A stretch of 64,000 nt of DNA from Lunularia cruciata (Eukaryota > Streptophyta > Marchantiopsida > Lunulariales > Lunulariaceae), in NCBI GenBank assembly GCA_948567375.1, contig OX419755.1, positions 37,453,001 to 37,517,000 on the forward strand, read 5' to 3'. The notes beneath the pieces are model-generated. The model saw only the letters and a program-made list of their open reading frames with translations. It did not search any database and was not told the origin of the DNA. The translations under genes and the position numbers were made by a program. Within the stretch, counting starts at the first letter, position 1, and each line of letters opens with the position of its first letter. Shown here piece after piece: positions 9,860 through 23,215 of this stretch.

Positions 9860-11016
9860 GGTCTACTTCAAGGAGCAATGCGTAAGGAGTGTTCTATCCT
9901 ATACATGAAAGAGTTTCATGATGGTTTGGTGGTGGGGTCATTTTGTAGGAAAGGTGACTACTTTCAAGATTCTAGATGCAAGATATAATTGGAGTGTGAT
10001 TTTTAGTGATTATCTTGATTGATAAAAAAAACTTGTGATATCTTTCAAGCTTTTGCTAGAAAATCTACTTCCACTCTATCTTTTGGATCGATTCTATTGC
10101 TAGGACCTATTAAGAAGTAGAGTATTGACTTTGTTGGTCCTCTCAATAGAAACCCAAGGATAAATTGGTATATTGTGGTAGTTATTGATTACCTTACCAA
10201 GTAGGTTGAGATTAGACCATTGAGAAATAAGAATGAATATGAAGTTTGTAGATTTCTTTATTACCTCTTTTGGTTGCTCTTTGGAGTTGGTTTTGTATAG
10301 AGGAGTTTATATGAAGCATTAGTGCAATCATGCTATGATATTTTTCTATCACACATAGAGTTATCACATCCTATAAGCCAAACTACAATGGCTTGATAAA
10401 GAGAAGCAATCAAACCTTGTGCATCATATTGGCCAAAGATGCAAAAATAGGATGCTAAACATCATTGGGACAAGAGAATTCATAAAATTTTGTGAGAGTA
10501 TAAGAAAACCATAAAGATATGCATAGGGTATTCTCCATTTCATTTGGTATGTAGTATTGATTCCTTTTTACCCATTCACTTTGATGATCCTACCTTCCAA
10601 AGCATACCTAGGAATTTGAAAAAGGCTCAAGCAATTGATGAAGAGAAGTCAAGGAAGAATTAACTCATGGAATTGGAGGAGGCAAGAGCATTTACTATGG
10701 TTTGAGTGGAGCAAGCATAAAGGAAACAAATGGAGAACTATGACAAGAGACAAGGAAAGAAGAAGGTAGAGCACTTCAAGGAAGGTGATTGTGTAATATT
10801 GTTTGATTCCATTCAATTCAAGAGGATGCAAAGAAGTTCTTGCATAAGAACTTAAGATTCATAATGGAGAAAGTGTAGAGGAAATTACACTTATAATCTC
10901 AAGGAGTTGGGGAGAAGACACTTTGATAATATTAACCATAATAAGTTGAAGTTGTATCATAGAAAATAAAGAGACCTTCACTAAGAGGACAAAGTAAAAT
11001 CTTAATTTGGGGTAAA
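9860..11016 (+). pseudogene. Integrase relic of the LTR-F element (non-E1 Ty3)
   Basis: Heavily broken integrase. Recognisable pieces in order: GHFVGKVTT zinc-domain region (about 9935), CDIxQAFARKSTSTLSF, SIDFVGPLNRNP (first catalytic Asp, about 10108), WYIVVVIDYLTK, then NGLIKRSNQTL (catalytic Glu region, Glu read as Lys) and a YSPFHLVYG-like block (10525-10550). The C-terminal part (RSIPRNLKKAQAIDEEK, 10595-10650) reaches the tract TTTGGGGTAAA at 11006-11016 before the LTR. No chromodomain is seen. Gag, protease and RT of this element are absent. Confidence 0.8.
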
Positions 11017-11705
11017 CATAACACCCATTTGTGCATGTATGCTTTATGTGGATATTAAGTTTGGTATTGCAAGTAGTTGAAGATATTTTTTATATGGAGT
11101 TAACCAAGCTTCTATATTGATCATGATTAGCTAGAGTTAGTCATAACCAAGATAGAGATGACCTACTTTAGAGGAAGTTGAAAGAGAGATCACTAATATT
11201 TTGGATTCTAGTTTATTAAATTTGTTTATCCTTGAGTGTTTGGCTTTAAGGAAAGGGTCAAGAACTCTTGAGCCCACTAGTCTTTTTGGTTCAGATTTTT
11301 GTATAGTCCAAAGATAGTCCATGTGAAAGAATCCTTGACTTAATAGTTGGATTGAGATAAGATTACATGCTTATGAGGTTACTCCCATGTGTATGGATAT
11401 TCCTTTAGACTTTAGACTTCATATGAATTTTTTGCCTAGTAGCATAAGTTACTCTAGTAATAAGTAACTTTGGCATTTCACAAGTATATAAACTAGGGAT
11501 GAAGACTGACTAATCATCATTTCATTTGCAACTATCCTTCTCTCATTGATTCTTCTAGTGAGAAATGGCTTGAGTCTTAGAAGTGACTTGGAGTTCTAGC
11601 CTTGGAGGAGTGTGATGAAGTTGGTTCTTTGCCTTCTTAGTCCATAGTGTGCAACCTTAATAGCTATTGGAGGTTTATCTTGAGTGAGAGACAAGTTGAA
11701 TCAAA
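11017..11705 (+). repeat. LTR-F copy, 3' LTR of the preceding integrase relic
   Basis: Starts CATAACACCC (TGTAACACCC in other copies) and is colinear on the opposite strand with 4429-5120: CATTTGTGCATG, GTTTGGTATTGC, AGTTAGTCATAAC and GAGTGAGAGACAAG blocks. Its place right after an integrase end and a purine tract makes it a true 3' LTR and fixes the orientation of the whole LTR-F family. Confidence 0.85.
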
Positions 11706-11826
11706 ATGCAAGAACAAAAAAGTCTTTGGCTAAGGGTCCTACAAAAAATTTGCAAAAAGAGAAAGAGAAATGGCCCATTAACAATTAGAATTTGTAGGAG
11801 GAGATTAATATTGAAGTTCAAATTGT

Positions 11827-12235
11827 AAAAGACCAAGACCAAGGAGAGAAATAGGAGAATGGAAGATCACATTGGGACACTTGAATGTGGATAAACTCCA
11901 AATGCCTAGCATGAGCTTTGGCTCTGGTATTTATAAGGAGCATACAAGGCTCTTGAGAAGCTTCTTAAGAAGCTTGCTTGAGCCACTTTCTTGGAGTGCA
12001 AGCCAAGTTAACCAAGAAGCTTCTCAAGAAGCTTCCTTCTAGAAGCTGTCTACTTGGCTTGCAAGCTAAGCTAGTTGGAAGCTTCTAGAAGCTACTTACT
12101 TGAGTGCAAGTTAATATAGCCAGGTAGATTCCCAAGAAGCTTCCTAGATACTTTTGGAATATTCTAGGCTAATTTTTCCTATTTGCTACTTTGTTAGCCT
12201 TAACTAACTTCATTGCTAAACTCCATATTGTTACA
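11827..12235 (-). repeat. Solo LTR of the E3 family (HSE-rich)
   Basis: Homologous to the E3 LTR at 42918-43352. Shared blocks: AAAAGACC-AGGAGAGAAATAG, AAACTCCAAATGCCTAG, CTTTGGC-TGGTAT and repeated TTGGAGT-CAAGC. The high end reads TTGTTACA at 12228-12235, the reverse of a TGTAACA start. No internal coding sequence adjoins it. It holds five GAAGCTTC palindromes. Confidence 0.7.
12078..12090. promoter_or_regulatory. Heat-shock-element-like triplet in LTR
   Basis: GAAGCTTCTAGAA is a perfect three-unit nGAAnnTTCnnGAA arrangement, the consensus for heat-shock factor binding. GAAGCTTC also occurs at 11957, 12016, 12028 and 12136, and TTCTAGAA at 12037-12044. Binding is inferred from the motif only. 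Confidence 0.5.
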
Positions 12236-12989
12236 CAAATCCTCTACAATACCAAGGAAAGTGTAGAAACAAACACAAAGATGATGAAGACCTTGGAATA
12301 TCTTTGGCACTAGTTCGTGATCCTTGCTAAAGAAGTAGTGAAGGGAAAGATGACCAAGACAAAGCTGCACATACTAAAATTGCAAGTACAGACCCTTAGC
12401 ATGAAGACTTTTGAAGAGAAGGATGGATTTCTTAATTTTTTACCTTAAAGAATACCCATATATGAAGCTTAGTGAATCTTGTGGCACCTTAGAATTAGAG
12501 ACAGGAGACTACAAGATAGGATTGAAATTCTAGTTAAATAATTAGAGGCAAAGTAAGTTCTTTGCCATACAAATTTTTCTTTGCAGATGAGTTCTTCATA
12601 GTCAGAAACATATTGTAATAGGGACTCTTAGAGTAGTAATCCATTGAAGATAGATAGTAGATACCTTCTTTGGAGGAGAATTATTGTCTTCTAGAGAAAG
12701 TGGTTAATGATTGTAACTAAACATGATAATAAATTGTATAAGATGAAGAGATAAGAGGGTCTCCATTGTAAATATTGGCACTTGCAATTTTGGTAGAGAT
12801 CTTTGTAGGTATGAGCCTATTGACCATTAGATTTCTTAATTTTTCAATAGTTTTTGTTACTCAAGGTGGCCATTTGATGTTAATATTTATTCAATCAATT
12901 AGACAAATAAAATGTGAAAGAGTAAAAAATTATTTGTTACTTTACTTAAATATGAGTATCAATGTCAATTCTTTATATTGTTGATATTG

Positions 12990-13536
12990 AATAATATTTT
13001 TAATGAGAGTGCAAAGTGTGAAGTGTGTTTGATCCTTGGTATTTAAAGCCTTTTGTGTGTGATCCTTGGTGTAGTTTTCCTAAAGCAATGCCTTGATGGG
13101 TCTTGAGTGACTTGTGTTGACAATACTCTATAAAAACAAAGATAAAGAATGGTCATTGATGCAAAGAACCTTTGGAAGAAGATATGCCTTTTAGGAAGGG
13201 TAGAGTTTGTTCTTTGGAGTAGGAATTGTTGTAGTGAAGTAGCCTCCTTGCATATGACTAGATCATCACCTTCAAAAGCTTAATTCAAATTGATTTGTTG
13301 TGAATATGATTTTTTATTTTTAGTTTTATGTGATGCACCTTCTTGGTGACCCTATCTTCTTCTTTTGGGAGTCTTTTTTCACCAAGAGGCCAAAAAAGTC
13401 ATAATAAATAAATACAATAATGACACTTTTTTCAAATCTAATCATTTATGAACCATATCTTTGTGGGAACAATCTGGTTTATACCAATATATTGCACTTT
13501 AGTTAACACTATGCTAATATAAAAAAATTTGTTTAC
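12990..13536 (+). repeat. CC-family LTR, 3' portion
   Basis: Shares with the other CC LTRs the series GTGTTTGATCCTTGGT, AGCAATGCCTTGATGG, CCAAGAGG-AAA and TATCTTTGTGGGAACAA. It ends near TTTACA 13536. The left part of the LTR may extend to about 12400 but is too decayed to delimit. Confidence 0.6.
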
Positions 13537-16500
13537 ACCTGGGATCTAGGGGTTTCTTCCATTACAACACTTAGGAACTATTACTTAAACACCATGAAAG
13601 TAAAAGTAATCATTAATGACTCTCTAGCACAACCTTGCCCAAAAAAATTCATATATTAACTAGGCCTATCAACTAGTGATACCTTGCAAAATTAATAAAT
13701 TGCAAAGCTCTTCTTGAGCTAAACTAGGATGTTTCACATGAAGAAGCTTTATATTTAGTTTTCTATTCCTTGCACCTCTGCCCAACAGAAATATTGATCA
13801 ATTATGATCATTCTAAATTGAAGACATTCAAATTTTTGGTTGCTTAGGCTTAGAAAAAATGCACAAGCTCATGCTTCAATCATAACTTTTGAATCATTTG
13901 AATTTTGGTGATTTCTTCCATAAGCAAGAAGAAAGTCATACATGGAATGTAACAACTAACATTTACTCTAAAACACTCAAAATTAAGCAAAAACAAGACT
14001 ATGCTTATTCAATTTTGTGTTTAGGCACAAGAAGGTGTCATCAAGTTTATACAACTAAGGTATAAAAGAGTACCATTGGTTATAGAATTCTACTACTTAT
14101 AAACCCAATACCACACATTTATCAAAAATATTTTTTCCTATAGATCTTTAAGAAGTGGGACATTTTTCTCCCATACCCTCTCTTGGCTAATTTAGTTTGC
14201 TTCTTCTAGATCTCATCTATAATTGCTAGCAACCAAGAGTGAAAATAAGAGATCTAGATCTTCAACTTTGATTGGAAGTTTGAGATCTTCTTGAAAAATT
14301 TATTCCAACAAATTATATTTGGATCTCACAAGATCCATGATTACACTGCTCTTATCCCCCAAAATTTCAACATTACTAAGATTCATATTTTGCAAAGGAA
14401 GCAATGAAAGCAGAATTTTTTTCCTAAACCAATCAAGTGCTCTATGCATAAAACTGGACCAAGGAAAAATTTTCCCTATACGCTTGAAGTTGGTTGATGT
14501 ACCTATCAAAGTGCACTGTTCAACCAATTAACCCCAACCCAAATATCCTTTACATTCTGAATCAAAACTTGTGTTGTAAATTAAACTTCTCTAAAAGTTT
14601 TCTTCTTTGGATCTTAAGCTTTGGATCTTAATCTTTGGGTAATTACATTTTTTATGAAATTCTTTTTAGCTGAAATCCCTCCCTTGTCAATATCAAGTGA
14701 AATTCTTGTTAAATGTGATATAAGGTTCCTAAGAATTTCACCAGATATTTTCTTGAATTATTAGACACATTATTTGTCATAATTAAATTGAAAGCTAATC
14801 ATTCTCCTCTTGAAAGGCTATTTGGGGTATAATGAATCTCATTCATCTTGTGATAAGGAACTTTTTGTATGTTATAGTGCTCCAAGGCCTGAACCTTTAG
14901 TTCCTTGATGTTTACAATATGCTTGAGCTAACTCCTCCACTTGTTACCTAACTACTTGTTACCTAACTTGGCTATTGTGAACTCATATCTTTGCCATGAA
15001 GAACATCAACATACCACATACTCCATTATTTCCTCATGATGGTAGTTATTATTAATATCATATCCAATGACATAGTTCATGATTAGAGTTATAGCACTAA
15101 ACTAAGTGGCTATATCTTCTTCTCAACCTACCTCCAAGATCCATATAAGTGGTAGGATAAGCTCTTACTTAATATCAAAGGATCTCAAAGAAGAGGATCA
15201 AAAGAAGCTATGGAAACAAATTGGGCTCCTGATTTAGCTCTCCTTGTGGTAAGGGTCCATTTTTCTTTTCCATTCGTACTTTAAATTGATTTTTTTCCTA
15301 GAATCCCCTTTGGGTATTTCCTTGTGACCCAAAGGTCTTGTTCCTTAGCAATTTAAATGTGAGAGGATGTCATGATCATTAACACACCTTGTTATAGCCG
15401 TACCTTATCTTGATTAGCTCTTTCTACCAGCTTTGGGTCTTTTCCATTTGATTATTTTTGGTCTCAAACCTAAGAGGTGGCACAACTATAAAAATCTTGG
15501 TACTTGTTTTGATAAATAGAATTGATCTTTAGTTAATCTTTAAAATTTTCAAGTTAACTAGATTTCTCACCTTTGGAGTATGAGAGATTCACTTGGTAGA
15601 AGGTTTTGTTTTTCATTGCATACTATGAGAAGTTAAGGTCTTCTTGTTAGTAGGTTTGGCTTCTAAATAGATAGATATATTTAGGATAAAGTAGAATTAT
15701 TTCTTTTATATTAGATAGAGAAGTGACTTTACGTTCTTTTTTTCCAATTTTTTCCAAATTTACAAGTAAAGTACACCTTAATCTTATTAGTAGACATGGC
15801 CTTATGGTCCAAAGTTGAAAAAAAAATCCTTCTTTATCTTTGATTTTGGGTTCTATTGTAATATTATACCCTAAAAATCCTCTTTTTGTTCGGAATTCTT
15901 GTGGGTCTTTGAATAGAGTAGCTTGATGCTATCTTTTATAAATGAATTTATTTATTAACTTGTATATTATTTCAAAGTTTATTTTTGATACTCAAATCTT
16001 ATTTTCACTCACATAAGCAAACATATTAATCCAAAATAGCTAAATTTAGGAATATGGAAGATGGGATCTCAAGATTCAAATTGCATCTCATATCTCAAGT
16101 TGGATCTAAAACAAAAGAGTCTCAATATGATTAGGGAAATAACTATTAGATTAGAAAACATTTTTTATGACCTTTCTCTTGTAGATAGGAAGTTCTTGAC
16201 CAAAGACAAAACTTCTCAAATTTGTGAGATATAAATTAATTGTACATCTCTTAGAATGTTGGTTTGCTTGGGTAGGTTTGGGTTCTATAAAGACCTTACT
16301 CACAAGACTTAGAACATTTAGAATTCTCAAATAAGTAGGAGTTATATTTAATAGTGGTAAGTATTGGTATCTTTAACTTGGACTAGAGTCACAAGATTTA
16401 AAATTAATATAAACATGTATGGAAATACAGTGATATAATTATAAGGCCTTCAATAAGTAAGACCTTTCTAAGAAGATCAAGTTAAATTCAAACACATGAG

Positions 16501-19500
16501 TGAAAGGTCTTGAATTATGAGCTATAGGGCTTTGAATGGGTATAATCTTTAGATACTAAACAAGGAGTGAATCTTGGGTAGTCAAAATTAATATATAAGG
16601 CAAAGGGTATCTAGATTTAGGTTGGAACCCAAAATCATTCTTTGCAACTTTTTGAGTTGATCAAGGGAAGTTAGGTGGGTTTTAAGGTTAACATTAAATG
16701 ATATCTTTCAGCTTAAGACCTTTATCCTCTTCATAGACTTTGTGTCAAGAAATAGCACCATTATGATTGATCTATGAGCTATAAGCCATAATAAAGCATA
16801 GGCTAAACCTAGTGAATTATAGTCGTTCTTGTGTTTTCATCCCACTTCTTTGTGAGGAGCTCATCCCCTTTTACATTCTATGCTCATTTCAAGAGGACCT
16901 CTTCTTATCGCTCTAGCCTCTTGTTGTAAAATCTTTTCTATTCTCTTTGAAAGTTTTCTTCTCTTCCTACACTTTTGGCTTCCTATTGGATATTCCTATG
17001 TACTAGGTTCTTAAAGTACCAAGTACCACTTCCATACTTGCATTGTTAAAGGTCACCTTTTTTCACTTTCCTCATACTTTCTTCCCATTTTGGTCTTTTT
17101 ACTAGTTGATCATGTATTACACTTTACTTGTATAATCATGCTAGATTTACTTATATGATATTATTTTTTGTCCTTTTTATAAAGATCTATTTTCCAATAA
17201 AAATAAAGAGTCTATAATATATGACAAGATATATAAATGTAAAATATGTCATGTGACAATGAAGAAGAATAAATAACTAAGTACCATTTGGAGTAAGAAT
17301 GATGTATAAATTTACAATTGAAAATATATATGAGAAGAACTCTTTACTTAGATAGATTTGCTTCTTACATCAATGCTTTATTTACTTGATTGAGCCAATT
17401 TTAGAACTTCATTTAGTAAGCTTTGGAGTCAATTTCCTTATTGCACTTTTAGAACCCACACTTGATACATACTAGCCTTAGTTTTTACATTTGATACATA
17501 CTAGCCATGGGGGTAGATGAAGAAATATCTTCCTAAGGTCAACCAATAGTCCTTAGGTCAAAACTTGACTAGAGTGTAGATTTTGAATGCAAGACTTGGT
17601 ATTTACCAAGGAAATTATATAAGACATTCTAGAAGCATAAATCCACATGCTTGTTCTTTTATAAACTCTGTACTTCTCCATCCCAGTAAAAATAAAGCAA
17701 GATATACCTGTATTATTATATGAAAGTGTAAATGATCTCAAAAGGATGTGTTATCAATGAGTGAGTAATTTCATGAAGCTTTGTCTTAAAATGCATATTT
17801 GATTGAAAGGTTCATTCACCTTTATTCGTTATAAATTTCTTGTAAATTACTTTGAGAAAGTTAAGAGTGATTTGAAGAGTATAAGATCAAATTAATTAGA
17901 GAAAAACCTCCTTCCTTGTAACTCTTTGCCCAATCGTTTATTTAAGTCAAGTCTTAGACACATGATCACAAAAGATAAGTACTTTGGAAAAAGAAAAAGA
18001 GATACACTTAGTACAACTCCATGAGTTGTTGAGCCACTAGATTGTTAAACTATTATAGGACTTTGAACTTAAAAATAATTTTATCCCATGTCTTAATTGA
18101 CTTGCTTATATTGAGAGCATCACATTAGTCCCAACTTAGCAATAAACAACATAAGAATTTTGAGCTTGAAGAAAAACTTGTATAACATGATATTAAGATC
18201 ACAAACTAGTTTTTAATGCAAGCTTCTACTTCATGCATAGACCAATGTTCTAAGAAGTAGGAGTGTGATAAGTATCTTGGCAAGTGATAAGGGAACTTGC
18301 TACAAAATGATTGTCATATATCTCCATATATATTAACAAGATGTAGTTATTGTAGTGAACTATGTCTTCCTTCCAATTTGGTACAAAAGTAAAACCTGCA
18401 CAAAGTTCAGGTACGGAAACAAGTATAGATGAACAAGTATAGATGTGTAACTTTGGGAAAAGATGGCTCTCATCATTTGCTCTATTGATAAATTTATCAA
18501 TTACTAAATTTTGAGGCTTAATAATATACATCCTTCTTACTTCATCTCAACAATAAGATTGGAAATCTCTTAAAAACTTGGGTTTAATTTAGGTCTATTA
18601 TGTGCTTGAGCATAGGCTTCACTATATAGTTATAAGGTTTGTGTATTTTTCAAATTATATAGAATTTATTATTATCATATGTGCATTCTTCAAAAATATT
18701 ATGATAGTTCACTTACTTAAGTAAGCACTTGTGAAATAAATCATCCTTGTAGGTAATCACATCTAGACTATAAAGGCTAGGTGTTACTTCCTAGTTAAAA
18801 CAAGCCATTGAACTCAACCCAAAGATACTACAACCACTCATTAAATTAAATCATAATTGGAGAATATAAACATTTTAGAAAAAAAATTGAAGTAACTTGT
18901 ATATTTATAACTAATACCATAACCTTAGTGTAGCATCTATCTTTGAGATATAAATAGACCATCATAAAACTAAATTGCTAGATCCTACATAGAGAAAGTA
19001 ATATAATCTAATTTTACCTTAACTAGTCATTGAAACATCTAAGTTGGTGACAAAATGAGCTCAAGCAAGATCTAAATTGTAAGTATGTTCAAAACATGCC
19101 TTAAAAGTGATCAAAATGTCTAAATAATTACTTTGATCATCTTGTCTAGTTTAATTATCCAAAATCTGCTTGGTTTTGAAATCCTAAATTTTACACCTAG
19201 TCTTGTATAACCAAGACAATATTCCTATTCCAAAGTTGAAACATAAAAAATCACAATACAAATGCAACTAAAAGAAAGGTTTCTACCTATTAAGGCAATT
19301 TACTTCAAACACCAATCTAAAATCCATACAAAAAGGGTAAGGTAAGACTAAGGTAAGAGTAAATTCTTAACTTTAGTAAGGTAGTTATATACGATAAGTG
19401 TTAAACCTTAAGTTAGAAATTCTTCATAGAAAGGAGGATGAGTGAGGTCATAGACTATCTCTTAAGAAGAAGAGTTGATAAAAGACAAAAAGAAACCTCA

Positions 19501-19756
19501 TTGCCAACCCAAAGACAAAGAGAGACCAGACAAAGACCCAAAGAGTGCATAACCATGAGCAAGCAATAATTGAAGTGGGATTTTTGAAATCAATTAGAGG
19601 CACTTTGAATTCCATTAATGGGTGCCATAAGAATGCGTAAGTATTCAATATGCAAGTTAAATGATGCAAGATCAGCTATAAAGTAGAACGGCAGAATGGA
19701 AATGGTGTAGACTATTGTTCCCCTATCATAGAGTCTAACTTCAGTCATTATATTTT
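13537..19756. other. 6.2 kb without recognisable gene
   Basis: AT-rich sequence with only short ORFs. The open stretch at 14300-14527 (minus, 75 residues, SSFMHRALDWFRKKILLSLL) overlaps one of 70 residues on the plus strand; neither shows a known motif. Small direct repeats occur (TTTGATACATACTAGCC near 17465 and 17490). It probably consists of very old retroelement debris. Confidence 0.5.
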
Positions 19757-20797
19757 TACACTAGGAGAGTGCAAAGTGGATTTGCATCATTTTAGGAATT
19801 TGGTAAAAAATACGTTATCTTCACAATAATATAGATCCAAAGTGGTTAGATATAAAGTAATTTGTCACAAAGTAGTTCTTTAATATTTCATGTTTAACCT
19901 CTTGGGTATAAATGAGCTCAAAGAGTGCAAAGCCACATAAAGGCACATCACCAAAAAGAGAAATAAAAGTTCTCACAATCACTCAAAATAAAGCATGGAA
20001 ATTCTTTATAATGATGATTCAACCCAAAGGTGTTAATCAATTTGACCAAAATAAGTCATGGAATTTGGTGCAAAATGTATGTTCTATCCTTCTCCAAAGG
20101 CATATGTCACCCAAAGTAGAATTCTTCCAAAGAGTTTGTCTTTGTATGAACTTTCTTTGTATTTGTCCTATGTACTTAGAAATTCTATTGTGGTACTACC
20201 TCCATAAGTCTACTAAAAACAACAAGGATCAAAACACACAAGGCATCCAACAACTCTTATTACAAAGATTCACTCATACTCATGCACTAAAAAGAACAAA
20301 CAAGTACTCATATGATTGAGAAAGCAATAAAGAGCTTGTACTCTTTCACTTATTCACCTTGTATATAATTGAATAGAAAGCTCTTTGACTGCTCTACTTA
20401 AATGACCAAGGTAATTGGTGGTTACAAAAGCTACCAAAAAAACTAATTGTTGAAACTTGGTCATTGAATGCTAAACTACTTAAAACTATCTAACTAATCA
20501 AAATCAATAGTTACATTGCTAATGGTGCTCTTCTTCCTTGTTGGCTATCATCTATAGCCTACATGCTAATTCCCATAACTCTAACTTAGTGCTCTCTTTA
20601 ACTTCTATTGGCAAGCATTGCTTTTCTTTTATGATTTGGATTGTTACTTTATGCCATGGATGTTTTGGGTCCTCAACCATCAATTGCTGAACTGTTCTAG
20701 TCAACTATGAGATATCTTGATCTACAAGTGCATTATATGTGTACACTAAAATTAGTTTCTCTAATTGTACACATTGACATACTTGTAACTCATAACA
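19757..20797 (-). repeat. CC-family LTR (3' LTR of the minus-strand CC copy)
   Basis: On the minus strand it begins TGTTATGAGTTACAAG (20797 downward), preceded by AAGAATTGGG as a possible polypurine tract. It continues through AATGCACTTGTAGATCAAG, a CATCCATGGC block, TGATCCTTG and CCAAGAGGTTAAACATG. It aligns along most of its length with 24309-25292 (+) and 62720-63740 (-). The low edge is approximate. Confidence 0.7.
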
Positions 20798-22100
20798 CCC
20801 AATTCTTGTTGTTTTTTTTTCTTTGAATAGCTATAGAGGATTCAGATTGCATTGCATTATCCCTACTCCTGATGGTTGTTTTGGGTTCTTGGTTGAGTAA
20901 TTGATACTTGCTCCATTGTTTCTAACTCCGTACACAAATCTTCAACATGCCAAATTTGGTCTTTAGAGACATCAATTCACTCTCTTTCTCCTTAGAATGG
21001 TCTTCAAGAGTCTCATTGTCCCTTAGCTATTTTTGCAATTCCACTTGCTACTCTTTAGTTGCCTCCAACGTCTTGCATAGGGTAGAGATAATGCACATAG
21101 TTTCCCAATTCCTTTTTATTGTTCCTTGTAATGAAATCAATAATATGTCCTGATTTTGTTTCATGAAGTCTTATTTGGACCCCAAAAGCTCAACATCCAA
21201 GAACTCCTTCTCACATTGGATTTCAATAAGTAATTGCAATTTCTCCTCATTTTCCCTTTGGGATTTTTGAAGCTTTGTCTTCACATGTTCTAGGTGTTTT
21301 CTCACTAAATTTCTATTAGCTCTATAATTATATAAAGTCAAATACATTCTCTTAACAAGGTGGACAATGTCCTTTACATCCATTCATTGTATAGTATAAT
21401 GTGGGAAAATAGATTCTACAAAATCTAAGCTGAGCAATGCTACTTTCATAACATTTTTTGTGGAAAATAAACATGCACTAGTATGCAATAAAAATTCTTC
21501 TCATGACTCTTTGTTAAACAACTTCTATGTGTGGTTAAGTTTGACATTGGTTTGAGGTAGTTCTTTGTCCTTGGGGCTTCTTCATTGACTATTGTACCTA
21601 CAGCATGCTATGTAAACACTTCCTCCTATGTTGACTTCTTTGTTTTTTTTGGGCATATCTCCCTTGACTTGGACAAAGACACAACATTCACTAATTTCTT
21701 GTTCTTGTTCTTTTCGTACCTCCCTTCTTTAACTAGCTCAATCATAGGTGTTTGCTTGTTAGAGTTTTTTTTGCTTTCAACTCTTTTGGTGCAAGCAATT
21801 TTCCTATCTTGGCAAAATGCTTATCTATGTCCCAAATTGCATGTAATCTGTATTTTTCCATTGGTGTGCTCCCATAACTATCAAGCGGCTTGAAATGATT
21901 AGCAAAGAACAATCTTTCTTCTTCTAACAACAAATTTATTTCTGCATTAAAAATATGTCCCAAAAAAAACTAGATAAGTTGGTCCTATTTTAGCAAATAT
22001 CTTGACCATCTTTGCCTAAATAAGAGATTATTTCTTTGGGTCCTAATAGATTTCACTTGGAGTTGTTGCTACTAATTGGTTTTCAAATGCTAAACTTCTT
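20798..22100 (-). pseudogene. Coiled-coil ORF of family CC, copy 1
   Basis: Read on the minus strand, it has a conserved segment EEERLFFANHF then DIDKHFAKIGKLLAPKEL (21750-21890), followed by a basic stretch. A long heptad-rich part comes next, including KHLEHVKTKLQKSQRENEEK (21171-21383). The coil continues in other frames to about 20950. No protease, RT or integrase motif is present. The same motif-plus-coil order occurs in three other places in the window. Function unknown; a Gag-like structural protein of a non-autonomous LTR element is my inference. Confidence 0.5.
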
Positions 22101-23215
22101 TGTCACATCTTGCAGTTGTTTATATTGAGTATCAAGAATATGTCATCCAAGCATCTTGTGTTCTTTGCCAAGACTAGGCACCTAGTGGTCATCCATCTAA
22201 TTGATTGGATTTCCACAAAGAGAATAATACAGTCTATAATTCCTAACCTTCAATTTGTGCATAATGTCTATTGAAATGTAATCCCAATCCCATGATAGAA
22301 ACTAAGGTGCTTCTATTTTAGACACTCTAAGCACACAACCATCTCAAATGCTTTCCTCTTGCAATCATGCTTACAACACTAACCAATTACACTATTATTT
22401 AGGTAGCCTAATAGTGTTTGATCTAACTCTATAAAAAATTTGCTCTAGCTCTATACACGATTAGATTTCCCAAGCAACAAAATGATAAAAGTTTTCCTTT
22501 CTAGCGTTTGCTCAAAAAGAGTGGAACACCATGAGAGTGTCATAAAAACCTCCACTCCTTCCATTCTATCAATTGACCATATCCTTTGTCACACATATTC
22601 CTTCTTTGCTTTTGTGGTACATCTTGGACAGGAGCTGAAGCTGATTCAGAATGAGCACGTTTACACTCAGATTCAGTCAACTTGCTACTTTCAGGAGAGT
22701 TTCTCCCCGCATCCTACATACAATTATTTTGGCCCAAAATGCACTGTTCTTGCCTATATATGTAATAATTAGATACTTCTTGCTATGGCTAGTACTTGAA
22801 TTCAAGGATGAACTCCCCACTCCATAAAATTTTTGGTGGCCTTGCATTCTTTTGGTTCTTTATTTGACTCCTTCTTTATATTTGGATTAACTATCACTCT
22901 TCCAACTCTTTATCAAAGAGACAATACCTTAAATTTGCCTCTCATACTAGAAAGAAGGAATAACCTAGATTTTACTCCTAATTATATACAATTAACGTAC
23001 TAAAATTGTAATTTTGGAGTAAAAAGAAAACAAACATAAAATTTAAAAATTCTCACTACTACAAGAAAAATTATGCTAGAATATTCTTAAATTACACACA
23101 AAAGATGTATATAATATTTGCAAAGATAGACTAACTTACTTTATTCCCTTGTGATCCATTTCTATATTGGCATGAAGTTATTGTTAGATTGTGAAGTGTT
23201 CTTTCTAGATCACTT
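22101..23215. other. Centre of a head-to-head CC pair; no clear gene
   Basis: Probably the decayed N-terminal coding parts of the flanking divergent CC copies. A CACTACTACAAGAAAAA string at 23054-23070 resembles a CACTA-transposon end, but no partner end was found. Confidence 0.35.

Noticed and set aside
14300-14531. Overlapping ORFs of 75 (minus) and 70 (plus) residues
   Set aside because: No motif, no second copy in the window and no clear neighbouring coding signal.
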